Source: Malania oleifera (lineage: Eukaryota; Streptophyta; Magnoliopsida; Santalales; Ximeniaceae). Taken from it: a DNA stretch of 64,000 bases. The position numbers and the translations under genes were made by a program. Position 1 is the stretch's first letter. Each line of letters begins with the position of its first letter. Location: positions 10,199,764 through 10,263,763 of the forward strand of contig NC_080422.1 of the NCBI RefSeq assembly GCF_029873635.1, given 5' to 3'. A model generated the notes under the pieces. The model worked only from the letters and a program-made list of their open reading frames with translations, made no database searches and was not told where the DNA came from. Below, one piece after another: positions 48,401 to 60,400 of the stretch.

Positions 48401-51400
48401 TACATACATACATACATACGTACGCACCATCATTTATTAAAAGAAAGGATTTATTGAATGGCACATGGTTTTGCATTGAATTGCAGCAAGAAAGGAAGAA
48501 AGTAATGTTGTATTGTTGTGTTATAAGAACGATAATTCTACATATTTATTCACACATGCACACACGCATGCACACATACCCACATAATCACTAATACATA
48601 CATACCCTCTAGCCTAAAAGAGACCTCTTAGCGGTATAGAAATTTATGCAAGATCTACAGAAGTTATGACTACTTGCGAGTAAATTTTCAAGGGAACAGT
48701 ACAAATAACTTGGGAATCTTTCCCTTCACCAAAGATAGGGGTTTTAATAAGTAGGGAAGTGCTTCCCTTCATTGTGTAGCTTATCAACTTTAGAATAAAG
48801 GAGGAGGGAGGAGGACAAATTTTCATTTGGGGAATGCCTAGAACATTTGAATCAAGAAGATCTTAGCATGTTGGTGAGTGTCAAGGAAACTTATAAAAAT
48901 ATTATGGATAATACCTACGTCTTTTGACTAGTTGGTCAAATATGAGAATGTTAAGCATTGTTGATGACATAAAGAAGGATAATTGCGTTTAAAATTTTTT
49001 TGGTGCCTAAGAGAAGTAGATCTATTAATTTTGTTGATTTTGGCCCATTAGTATGGTTACTAGTGTGTATAAGATTACTGTGAAGGTGCTTGTGAATAGG
49101 CTGGCTTAGTAATAGGAGATACCACTTCTCAGGCTCAAATTGCTTTTGTGGGAGAAGGCAGAGTGTGGATGCCATTGTAGTGGCTATTGAGGTTATAAAA
49201 GATGAGAGGAGGAGTAAAGGGAGATGTTTTGTGTTGAAATTTGATTTCGAATAGGCTTATGATTGGGTTGGTTGGAAGTTCTTAGATAAGGTTCTAGGGA
49301 GGAAAGGCTTCAGTTATTGGTGGAGGAATGGGATAGGGAGCTGTTTGTGCTTCATTTTCTATTATTAGCAATGGGGAGTCTAAGTTGTGGTTTAAGGCTT
49401 TGAGCACTGTTAGGCAAGGAGATCTGTTATCCCTGTTCATGTTAAATTTTGGGAGCTGATTGTTTGAGTAGAATGATAAATAGGCTGGTTGATAGATGGT
49501 TCGTTAGAGGTGCTAGTGTGGCTAATGAAATGATCATAGTATATCATCTACACACTTCTAATGGCACTATCTTTTTCTTAAAGGATCATAGCGAGTCACT
49601 TTTAAATGTGTTTACCACTTTACAACTTTTTGAGCTTGTTTCAGTTTACAAGTTAATTTAGGGAAGTGTGGGATAGCTGGTATTAATTTTGGCGTAGATA
49701 GATCTTTGGAGTTGGCTTCTTTAGTGGGTTGTGCTGCAGCAGATTGGTCTTTGATGCATTTAGGGGTTCCTTTGGGTGCCGGTAGATTGGTGGGTTTTTC
49801 GGCTCCTATTGCAGATAAGGTGGCTAAGCGTCTGGATGGGTATAAAGGGGCTTTTTTCCTTTAGGTGGTCTAATATTTACTCATTTTTGGCATTTTGTTT
49901 TATTTATTTATTTATTTTTTGCCATTTTTAAAGCTATGTGACGGTTGCTAGGCCTAGAGAATGATGGGAGGCTTCCTTTGGTATGTGATAGGGAAGAAGA
50001 AGGATTGTTTAGTTAGATGGGAGATTGTGTCTACAATATTTGGTGTCTAAAAACTTTATCTTGACGAGTAAATGGTTATGGAGGTTTCTTTTATAAAAGA
50101 ATTGTCTTTGGCATAAAGTAATTAAAAGTAAATTTTGGCTAACAAGATAATGGGTGGAATACTAATGTAGGGCTTAGATATTCTTTTCAAACTCCTTGGA
50201 GATATACCTCTCATCTTTATCTACAGTTCATTTCTAATACAAAATTTCGAGTGGGCAACAGGCTTCACATATGTTTTTAGAAAGATCTTTGGGTGGGAGA
50301 CTTTTTTTTTTTTTGGTTGTTTCCTCATTTATATTGTTTTTCTTTGTTACATAGTGAATTTCGTTTCTTCTTTTTGATTTCTAAAAGGGAATATTTTTCT
50401 TTGGATTTCCCTTTTCTTAGAGCATTGAGCGATAGTGAGGTGGTTGGGCTTGCGTCTTTTTTGAGGTTATTGGAGGGTTGCTATCCTTTCTATATGAAGG
50501 ATGTGAGGAAGTGAGGTTTGGAGTTTTTCGGGATTTTTAGAGGATTGGGTGATAGTGAGGTGGTTGGGCTTGCATCTTTTTTGAGGTTATTGGAGGGTTG
50601 CTATCCTTTCTATACGGAGGATGTGAGGAAGTGAGATTTGGAGTTTTTCGGGATTTTTCTTGTAAATATTTCTTAATATTTTTAATTTGGATTCTTTATT
50701 TCATTGTATTGGAAGTCCAAAGCCCCTTTAAATTTGTGGGGCTGTTTTGTATCACTGTCAAAAGTTTATGAAAATGAAAACCAGAACTGAAAATAAGTAA
50801 CCAATTATAGAAGCTAAAAATTGAAATTAGTAACTTGGTCCCATTCTATTTTAGGGTGTGAGAAGGGGAATATTAGGTTGGGTTATAGTGTGCCACCCAA
50901 AAGAGTGGCAAAATGGGTCCCTAGAATACGGGAAGTAGGCCCATTCCAACTCAAAAGAAAAATCAGTCTCCCATTGGATTTAAGGAAGGGGGCCCATTCA
51001 CCCTAAGCCTAGCAAGAATCAGTGTGGCAGAAGGAGATAAAAGTGCTTCCCCAACTCCTCTAGTTGCCGCAGACAAGGAAGGAGATGACCACTTGAACAT
51101 TTCTTTTAAGGACCTCCACCGAAAGACAAAACGAGACCATGTGAACATTTCTTTGAAGGACCCTCCACCTAAAGACAAGGTCAACATGTCAAACGATTGG
51201 CTTTTGAATTTGGGGGAAGGGATCTTGAAGATAAAAAGGCAGCGAAGCTTTTTCCGGCCAACGATCTTAATGATATCTGCAACTTGCTGGAAGAGGTTCC
51301 ACCTATAGTAAGGGATTTGCGTGCAGTTTTGTTGCAAGTCTTCTCCCCCCAATGTCATTTGAGTATGAGGCAACAAAAGGAGTTGGGGGTGATGAAGGTG

Positions 51401-54400
51401 AGGAAAAGCTCTTAGACTCGAAAGATGATCTATGTAGTTTTTGTGAATTTGAAAATGGTTTGTTGGTCGACCATTAGTAGGCCAATCTAGTTATGGAAGG
51501 AGAGTGTGATTGGGACCAATTCTTAGAGAGAACTCTTGCTACTGAAGATGAGGAGATACTGGAGAAGAGCTTATTTCCCTCACAAGACACTCAACATTAG
51601 GAGATGAGACTTTTCATTTGTATTTTGACACTGAGCAAGAGGATGATGATACTATAAAGCACAACCCAGACCGGAGCATGGAGTTGATTGAAAGGGGCCT
51701 TTGTGCCCTATTCCTTAGCATCCTCTTGTAAAGGTGCACCTTGCATTTCCTATGATGTTTGGAGGTGTATTGAAGAGATAGCTATTCCTTTGGGCGATCA
51801 GAATTCATCCAAATGTGGAAAAAGGTATCCTTCCCCTTCCTTCTCAGTCTTCTTTTTCTTTGATGCTATATGCGACAAGGAAGGCCTTGCTTGGGGTAAG
51901 GTCTCTGCTCTTGGTTTAAGGGGTAGTGTGAGAGATTTTAGACATCCATGAACTCTTGAATGACCTAGGTTTGAAACTTGTGTGTCCTGCTAGAATTCAG
52001 GTTAGATAGGGATTAGAGTCCTAAAACATAAGAGAGGAGAAAGAAGAAGGTTAAGAAAGAATTGAAGATTTTGTTTTCTTCCATCAATTATGGGGCTAGA
52101 AAGGATATAGAGAGAGGGAGTAAACGGGCTAGATTAGATTGTAAGCTGGAACATTAGGGGTCTTGGGGATGTTAAGAAGCGAAGCTTGGTTAGGGAGATT
52201 TTGCTTAGGAGCTCTCTTGACATTGCTTTGATTTAGGAGACTAAGCTTGAATCAGTCGATGGGGAGGTCATTAGGGGGATGCAGGGATGCAGGAAGGTTG
52301 TAACAAGGATTGGGTCTTTGTACCCTCTCGGGGGCTAGCGAGGGGCATTCTTGTGTTGCGGGACACTCGTATCATATCCATAGCGGACAACCGAGTGGGT
52401 TTCTTTTCCCTTTTTGTCTTGTTAGAGGTGAGAGATCAGGGTCAATGGTGAGTTTCTTCAGTTTATGGTCCTTCTTGGCCTACTCTAAGGAGCATCTTTC
52501 GGGATGAGCTTTACTTTGTCTCTGACTTTTGCTCCCCTAAGTGGATGGTGGGGGGTGACTTTAATGCAGTGAGGTTTCCTTGGGAAAAGAATGGGGGAGG
52601 GAGGTTTGCCCTAATAGTGCAGAAATTTGGTTTATTTATTAAGGGGAGTGGTTTGAGGGATATTCCTTTGAGTATTGCAAACTTTTCATGGTCTATGGGC
52701 GGGCATAGGGCTGTGGCTAGTAGACTTGATAGGTTCCTTTCTTTAGCGAGTGGGAGGATGAGTTCCCTAATCTTTCTCAAGTCACTCTTCCTAGAGCCAC
52801 CTCTAACCACTTTCTTATTCTATTGGAATCTAGGAAGGTGTCTTGGTGTCTACCCCCTCTAGATTTGAAAATATGTGGCTGGAACACAAAACCATTCAGT
52901 ATTTGGTGAAGGAGTCTTGGAGTGAGGATGTGGATAGGGGCTGGGAAGGTTTTAGATTCATGAAGAAATTGAAGAGACTGAAAGAAAAATTGAAAGAGTG
53001 GAATGGGGAGGTGTTCGAGGACATTAGGCTTAAAAATACTTGTATTCTAGGTGAGTTTTTGAATTAGATAGTAGGGAAGAAGTTACGTTTCTCTCAGGGG
53101 AGGAGGAGCTGAAAATAATATCTTTGAAGAATGAATTGGAAGAGGTGATTTTTAAGAAAATGAGAAGTTGGAGGTAGAAGACGAAGTTTAAATTGGTAAG
53201 AGAAGGTGATTGTGATACTAGACTTTTTCATAGGTTAACAAGCAGGAAATTAAGGTAAAATTTGATTAGGGGGTTGGAGTCGGATAGGGGGGAAATTATC
53301 TTGGATAATAGTAGTATAGCTTCAGATATCACTAATTTTTATTGTAATATGTTTTTCTAAGGAAGATGAATATAGACTGATGGTGGAAGGGTTAGAGTGG
53401 GACCCTTTGTTGGACGATAAGATAGCTTAGCTAGAGAGTCATTTTGAGGAGGAGGAAGTGAGATCTACCATCTTTGCGCTGGATAGGGATAAAGCTTGAG
53501 GGTCAGATGGTTTCAATTTACCTTTTTTCCAAGATTGTTGGGCGGTGGTCAAGGATGACATGATGAAGGACTTCGATGAATTTTATTGGAATGGAACTTT
53601 ATGTAAGAGTATTGGCTCTATCAAGATAACTAATTATGGACCTATTAGTCTAGTATCCAATCATTTATAAAAAATCACCAAAGTACTAGCTAGAAGGTTG
53701 GGTGTGGTTCTTGATAAGTTTATTACTAAGGCCCAAAGTGTTTTTAGGAAAAGGGGGGGGGGGGGGAATAGATAGTGGACATGATTTTGATCACGAATGA
53801 AGTCGTTGAGGATATTAGGAGAAGGAAGAAGGGCTTATTTTAAGTTGGATTTTGAGAAAGCCTATGATAGGGTGGCTTGGAATTTCTTGGATAAGATTTT
53901 TATGAGAAGAGTTTTAGAGAGAGATGGCAAAGGTGGATGAAAGGTTGTATGTCTAATGTGTTTTATTTGGTGTTAGTGAATAGGGAGCCTAAATCTTGGT
54001 TTAGAGCTACAAAGGGTATTAGATAAGAAGATCCTCTTTTGCCTTTTTTGTTCGTTTTAATGGCAGATGCTTTGATTAGGATGGTTGATAGAGCTGTGCT
54101 TAGAGATTTAGCGAAAGGCTTGCGAGTGGGGAAGGAGGAGGTAATGGTTTGGCATCTTCAGTTTACTGACGATACTATCTTCTTCTTAGAGGATCATAGG
54201 TCATCTTTTTTGAATATTCTGGGGCTTATTCATTTATTCGAAAGGGTTTCAAGGCATTAAGATCAATTAGGGAAGGAGCGGTATTGTCACTTTTAGTTTG
54301 TTGGAGGAGCATAGGGAGTAATCCTCGAGGTAGGTTGCGTCCCTTTGGATTGGGCATTATCTTATTTAGGAGTTCCTTTGGGGGGTAATCCTAGATTCGC

Positions 54401-57400
54401 TAGTTTTTGGGACCCTGTTGTCGAGAGAGTGTCTAAGAAATTAGATGGTTGGAAGGGTGCTCTTTTTCTTTAGGAGATAGGATTACTCTCATTCAGTATC
54501 CTGCTGTGTTTTCTGTTTATTTTCAAAATTCCTGCGGGATTGACCAGTAAGATTGAGAGAATCATGAGAGATTGCCTTTAGTTATGGATGGGGGTGTTAG
54601 GGATCATTTTTTTTTATCAGTAAATGATAAATTATATTGATCAAAGGGATATGTACAGAGTAATTCCGGGCATACCCCGAGCAAGGAGGCCAAAGCTCCA
54701 ATCAAAACAAATATCATCAAAACTAGGAAAAACCTAGAACAAGTACAATCAAAACCTGGGCATACCCAGGGCACAAAGGCTTAAACAAGCAGCATCAAAA
54801 CTAGGAAATATCTAGTAACAAGTACAATCAAATCTGGGCATACCCAGAGAACAAAGGGAATGCAAGATCAACAGATTTCAAGGTGGCCTAGACCCCTTAT
54901 TCCTATTCTTTCTTTTCACAGTATGAACACACCATCCTTGCACCATATCATCCCCTTGATTTTTGCCACTAACTGTAGTCACAAGGGGAGCTTTTCCTTT
55001 ATCCTTACTCTTTTCAGCTACATCCTTACCATGCAAAGAGAGGGGAGATTTGCTAAGGTCTCTGACTCCATGATTTTCCGTATCAACAAGAGAGACTTTA
55101 TCTTTATCCTTATTCTTTCCAAATTCACTCACCCGTTGTATGGCAGAGGTAACATTAGTCTTTACTGTTTCTTTGGACCCTGCAGTGCTTGAACCACCAC
55201 AAGAGCTTTTAATCTTACCACCATTTTCACATGGATGTCATTGGTCTTACAAGAGTCCAAGCAAACATTCAATGATCCCTTATTGGTGGCAGGACCTTTC
55301 TTCTGATCTTGTTCTTTCTTATTTTTGCGGTTCACCTCTGCATGACCAAGCATGTTACAGAACTTACAGAATTTAAACACATTCTCATAAGACACGTCCT
55401 GAACAAAAGACCGACCATTTGGCAGACGGACTCTCACACTACTCTTTAGTTTAGCAACATCAATCTCTACCAGCGCTCTGGCAAAGGAAATACTTTCCCT
55501 GTTTGTGGTCAGTTTATCTGCATGCACTGGTCGTCCCAAAACAGAACAAATCTTCTTAAGAGCATTTAATGTCCAGAATTCAGGGGGAAGATTTTTCAAC
55601 TGAACCCAAACAGGCATAATGCTCAATTGCTCATTATTAAACTGAAACATGTCAGGCAACCTTTTAAGAAACAAAGGTCGTCCAAATGCAAGATAAGGAC
55701 CACCTTGCAACACATGAAACATGTCCTCCTCTTTGCAAAACTTGAAACTAATCCAACCACTCTTATAATGAAAAATCTCAGCCTTAACATACCAAGATTC
55801 AACAATCACATTGAGAGCAGCTTTACCTGGAAAATTGCCTGCAAAGTAACCTGCTAAACAAAACTTCCACTTCGCTTCAGGATCAACCAAGTCCTTATCT
55901 TCAATAAGTGCCTCTTCACCACCCAAATCAAAGACTGGGAGAGCACCACAATTTTCTTGGTGTCTGTTCTTAGCAAACAACTCAGCCCACGACACCTTCT
56001 TGCCCCCTTTCATGAAGAACTCTTTCTTCCCTCCTTTTTGTGGCATTCTGACAAACACTTGGCGCATTAGCACCATTTGTGCCCACTGTAACACCCTCTG
56101 TGTCATTCTGTCGAGCATTTGGTGCACAGGTAACTCTGATACTTTTGATAGTGCTAACAGCAGCAGCCTCACCACTGTTACCAACCAACACCTTACTGGC
56201 AATGCCTTTACCCACCACACCATCTCGATAAGCATCATTGCGGTTTTCTTTCAAACCCATAGCATTCTGTTTTTCAAGATTTGGCAAGCCTGAGCTTCGT
56301 CATCACAATCTGAGCCACTGGAAGAGTCTTCTGTACCCTGCGTAGCAGAAGCTTGCTTCTGAATTTCTGAACTTGCTGCACCCTTTGCAGCATTTGGACG
56401 AACGACTGGAGCCCAAACCTTTTTACTCGAGTGAACTTTGAATCCCAGTTCCTTAGTGTCATTTTGTCGATCACCTGGTGCATGCACACCTAAAGCACAC
56501 GCACCGGACCCAACTGAAACAGCAACGACACCTAAGGAATTTTTCTCCCCATCGGGTTGATCCTCTTCAGATTCTTCAGACTCAAACAGTGGACGTACCT
56601 TCCATTTGTTCCCCTGGGATCTGTTCACAATCTCCATCAGATTCATTTTCAGTTTCATACTCAGAAGTAGCTTCTTCACTGCGTGACTTGGAATCTACCT
56701 CCTCCATCTTTGATTTGCTACAGGAAGCAGTATTACCCACTCCCGTAGCCTTCTGCAAATTCATATCTGAATTTTCCTTCTGCAATTTCAAATCTGAAAT
56801 TTCCTTAGCATTTGAGACGATTTGAGAAATGCAAACTGGGTTTACAATCTCAGTGACTCTTTCTTCATCTTCTGAATCATCGGAGGAAGCTTCCTTCTCC
56901 TTCAAAGGTGAAAATCGGTTGACGACTGCGGATAGTCTTCCAACCTCCTTACGAATCTGTTGAATATTTTTTCCTGCCCAAAGGGAATGGTTACCACCAT
57001 TATTTGCGATGAAATCAAGGGCAGTAAACTGTTCCTTATTCAATTGAGATGCTGAAATAGCATTTCCAGCCTTGGAGGTTGAATTTCTCCCCATGGCCGA
57101 ACAGATCAAGAACTCCAAGAGCAGATTCACTCCATGCCGTGCGTCCCTCCTAGAGAGGGGGAGAGAGCTTCTCTCTCTAACACGACAATCATGTAATTTA
57201 TTTTGTTAGGGATCATTTGGTGAGTTGGGAGGTGGTCTATAGGCCTAAATAAGGTAGCAACTTGGGTCTTGGTAATTTGGCATCTAAAAACATGGGTCTC
57301 TTGGACAAATGGCTTTGGTGGTTCCCTTTAGAAGTCTCTTCTTGGTGGTATGAAGTTAAAAAAAGTAAATTTGGATATGATGGGAACGGGTGGGGTACCA

Positions 57401-60400
57401 ATTTAGGTCTTGGATGTTCTTTAGAAAGTCTGTGGAAAGCCATCTCTCATATTTTTTCCCCTTCTATTCCCCATAATAAATTTCTATCGGGTAGGGGTTG
57501 CAACATTTGCTTTTGGAAAGACCTATGGTTGGGCAATGTTGTTTTGTCTACCTCTATTCCTTGCCTATTTTGCTTGACCTTAGGATAGGATGCATCTATT
57601 TCTTCTTTCTTTGTTGATCGGGTGGCCATTTACCTTCTTGGGATTTTTACTTCAGGAGACCCTTTAATGATATAAGATGGGGGAGCTACCCTCCTTGTTA
57701 GTCTTGTTAAATAATTGTCAAGTCTTATTGGAAGCTGATAGCCGTTCTTGGTCTTTTGATCCCTTGGAGTTTTATTCCTGCAAATCTTTTTGTGAATTTT
57801 TGCTCTGGTTTTTCTTTTCCTCTCTATAAACTATCTGGAAGGCCAAAGTTCCCTCTAAAAATCAAAGCTTTTCTCTGAATGATTGAGCTTAATAGGATCA
57901 ACACCAATAACTTGTTACAGATTAGAAGATCATTAAAGGCTCTCTCCTGACATATGTATGCTTTGCTTTAATTGCTCTGAAACTGATCCACATTTTTCTT
58001 ACATTGTGACTTTGCCTGGAGGGTTTGGAACAAGCTATTTAATTATTTTGGGGAATGCTGTGTTTGTCCAAAGAGAGTGGAGGAGTTTTTGGCAATTCGT
58101 TTTGTTGGTTTTGGCAGGAAAAATGTGGGTAAGGAGTTATGGAGTTGTGCCATATTTGATGTATATTGGGGTTTATGGATGGAAAGAAATGCGCATATTT
58201 TTCAAGGAAGAAGTGATCATTTTGCTGGTGGCTTCTCTTTGGTGTGTGGATAATGGGAACTTCAGGGGGATGTGTTTTTCGGATATTCAGCTGATTGGCT
58301 TTCCTTGTTGAATTGATTGTTTCTAGTGTTTTTTTGGTTTTTCCTTTTTAATTTTTCTGGGGTAACCCGGAGTTTTGAAAGGAGAAGTCTTATTCTCCTG
58401 CTTGTACATTCCTATTCTATCAATGAAATTCTTTTGTTATAAAAAAAAAAAAACAAAAATGAAAATTAGAACAAATTAAACCCCTAGTAAACTCATGTTT
58501 GATTTGGTTCTTCAACCAAGTCACAATTAAAAAAATGATTGAAATAAAAAATTAAAAGAATATAAATTAAGAAAACAAAAAATTAGAAGTTAATTTTAAT
58601 TATTTTATTCAATTATTATAGTTTTAAAACCCTGAATTTGTTGAAGGAATTTGCCCATTATTGCACAAGAAAAGAATTCATGTAGCCGACCACAGACTTA
58701 AGACTTGACTTCTTGTTGTTATAGCTTTAAAATCGTTTTTTAGTGCTCCAAGAATAATCCTATTTTACATGACAATCAAAAAAAGGTAGAAGTAATTTTT
58801 TGAGTGATTTTAAAAAAAAAAAAAGTTTTAGAAAATTTGTGGATATTTTAATTTTAATTTTAATGAAAAATTTATATGGAATAAATGAAGTATTTTAGCA
58901 ACATGATTTGACAACAACTAAAAACCATAAAATCTAGTTTTCAGTTTTTTTTTTTAAAACAGACAAAAGAAAGAGAGAGCTAGCAACATAAACAGACATG
59001 TTGTTACTACTTGTTTCTTAATTGTACAACAAAACATAATTGATACAAACAAGCCCTAAGGCATTTATTTGGTTTTCTGTATTTAATAGAGTTATCACTA
59101 GCAGTATGTTGCAGAGTGGGAGGCCTTCTAAGGCTTTATACTTGGATTTATGTGTTCTTCGTTTTGATAGTTCTGATCTGCCCCCCTTGTTTGATTTTGC
59201 ATTGCTCTTTCTCCTTAATAGAGTTAACACTAGTAGTATGTTGCAGAGTGGGAGGCCTTCTAAGGCTTTATACTTGGATGTCTGTGTTCTTTTTTTTGAT
59301 AGTTCTGATCTGCCCCCCTTATTTGATTTTGCATTGCTCTTTCTCCTGGAGGGTAGACTCTTGTTATTGGGGAAAGTTAGGTTTGTCCAGGTTGGTGGAG
59401 GATGCCATGTCGATTGTCCATTTCTTTTTGAGGCTTTGGAAGGAGTAAAGACAGATAAGCCCTTTGGAGATGTGGATTGTATGCTGCATTGTGGGTTGAT
59501 TGGTCTGACAGTAATACCTGTATTTGCAAGGGAAAGAAAACTTTGTCTTTGGTTTGGGATATTATTCAGTATTTGTCTTTGCTTTGTGTTGTTACTGCTG
59601 GCTGTTTCTAGGGTTTGTCTCTTCAGGATAGTCAGTGTGATTGTGTGCGATTTTGTATATATTTTTTCTGTTTTTCCTTTTTTGTTCTTTTGTCTTTTTA
59701 GGAGGATTTCTTATTCTCCAGTCTACATTCTCTCTCTCTTAATATATTTCTTCTTTTTCAATCAGAAAAAACCTCATTGTGAGGAAAGAGAAATACTTGG
59801 TGCTTGGCTTAGTTAGAGAGATGTAAGATGATAGCAGTGAGAACTGAGAACAATTTTATTCTTTTTTATTTTCCTTCAATTGTGTTGAATATGTTTTTTT
59901 TTTAATATTTATTATTTTGCCCTAGATGTTTATAGGGCAATAAATATTGCAATGTTCTTATTTTTCTTTATTGTTGCCATTATTGCGTTTTTACACTAGC
60001 TTGTGATAACTCTGTGTTAAAATTGTTTTTTAATTTGTAAAAAAAAGTTTCAGAAGACTGCTCCTTGCACTTGACATTAAATTTAATCTGTTAAGGTTAT
60101 TATTTTGTTTTCTACTTATTTTCTGTAATTAAGTAGATTTCTTTGAAAAATGCAGAGGTATTGATTATGCTGTTGCAAATAATGAGATTCCATCTGGAGT
60201 TCAAGTTTTACCTTTTTTGTTAAAACAGGTGACTTCTAGTGTATTTCCTCAATTTCTTAATTTTTATTTTTCCTGACTCTTTTTAGTGGTATGCAGCTCA
60301 TGATCCTGTTATTGTAATGAAGATAGGTGGGTAATTGTAATGATAACAAACAATAACAGAACTTGTGGTAATTGGTGTTTTTCACCGCTCTTGTGCACAA

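Larger units (their letters stand above)
54610..57203 (-). mobile_element. ORF1-only 'half-LINE' nested in LINE-B
   Basis: A 2.6-kb minus-strand insertion bounded by a perfect 15-bp duplication, TGTTAGGGATCATTT (54595-54609 and 57204-57218), and ending in GATAAAAA at its 3' end (54610). It carries a LINE ORF1, from the ATG at 57094 to about 54880, and then a 3' UTR, with no endonuclease or reverse transcriptase. It therefore resembles mammalian HAL1 in plan. The sharp 15-bp duplication and A-rich tail indicate target-primed reverse transcription, probably with another LINE's enzyme. It inserted after LINE-B. Confidence 0.85.
50788..58455 (+). mobile_element. LINE-B, long L1-type LINE, inactive, with a nested insertion
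   Basis: The element runs from about 50788 to an A-run at 58440-58453. Near-identical 17-mers (AAAATGAAAA..AGAAC) flank it at 50771-50787 and 58456-58472. ORF2 order is visible: an endonuclease start WNIRGLGD (52147), GGDFNAV (about 52551) and SRLDRFL; reverse transcriptase with LDFEKAYDRVAWNFLD (about 53846) and FTDDTIFF (about 54162); then zf-RVT with FWKDLWLG (about 57512) and WMERNAHIF (about 58177). There are multiple stops and frameshifts, for example between 52147 and 52551. A half-LINE interrupts it at 54610-57203. ORF1 is not clearly recognisable in 50.9-52.1 kb. Confidence 0.82.
39446..60155 (+). other. PIAL intron 1, about 20.7 kb
   Basis: Most of this intron is inserted retroelement sequence: an LTR remnant near 40.1-40.3 kb, Copia-2, an LTR-like block at 46.8 kb, an Au-type SINE, LINE-A, LINE-B with a nested half-LINE, and a further LINE tail. 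Non-element stretches (39446-40080, 47250-48100, 58473-59040, 59790-60140) hold nothing recognisable. The acceptor is AATGCAG at 60149-60155. Confidence 0.8.

Noticed and set aside
48077-48433. Minus-strand open frame of 118 codons
   Set aside because: It covers the Au-type SINE and flanking microsatellites, which are non-coding.
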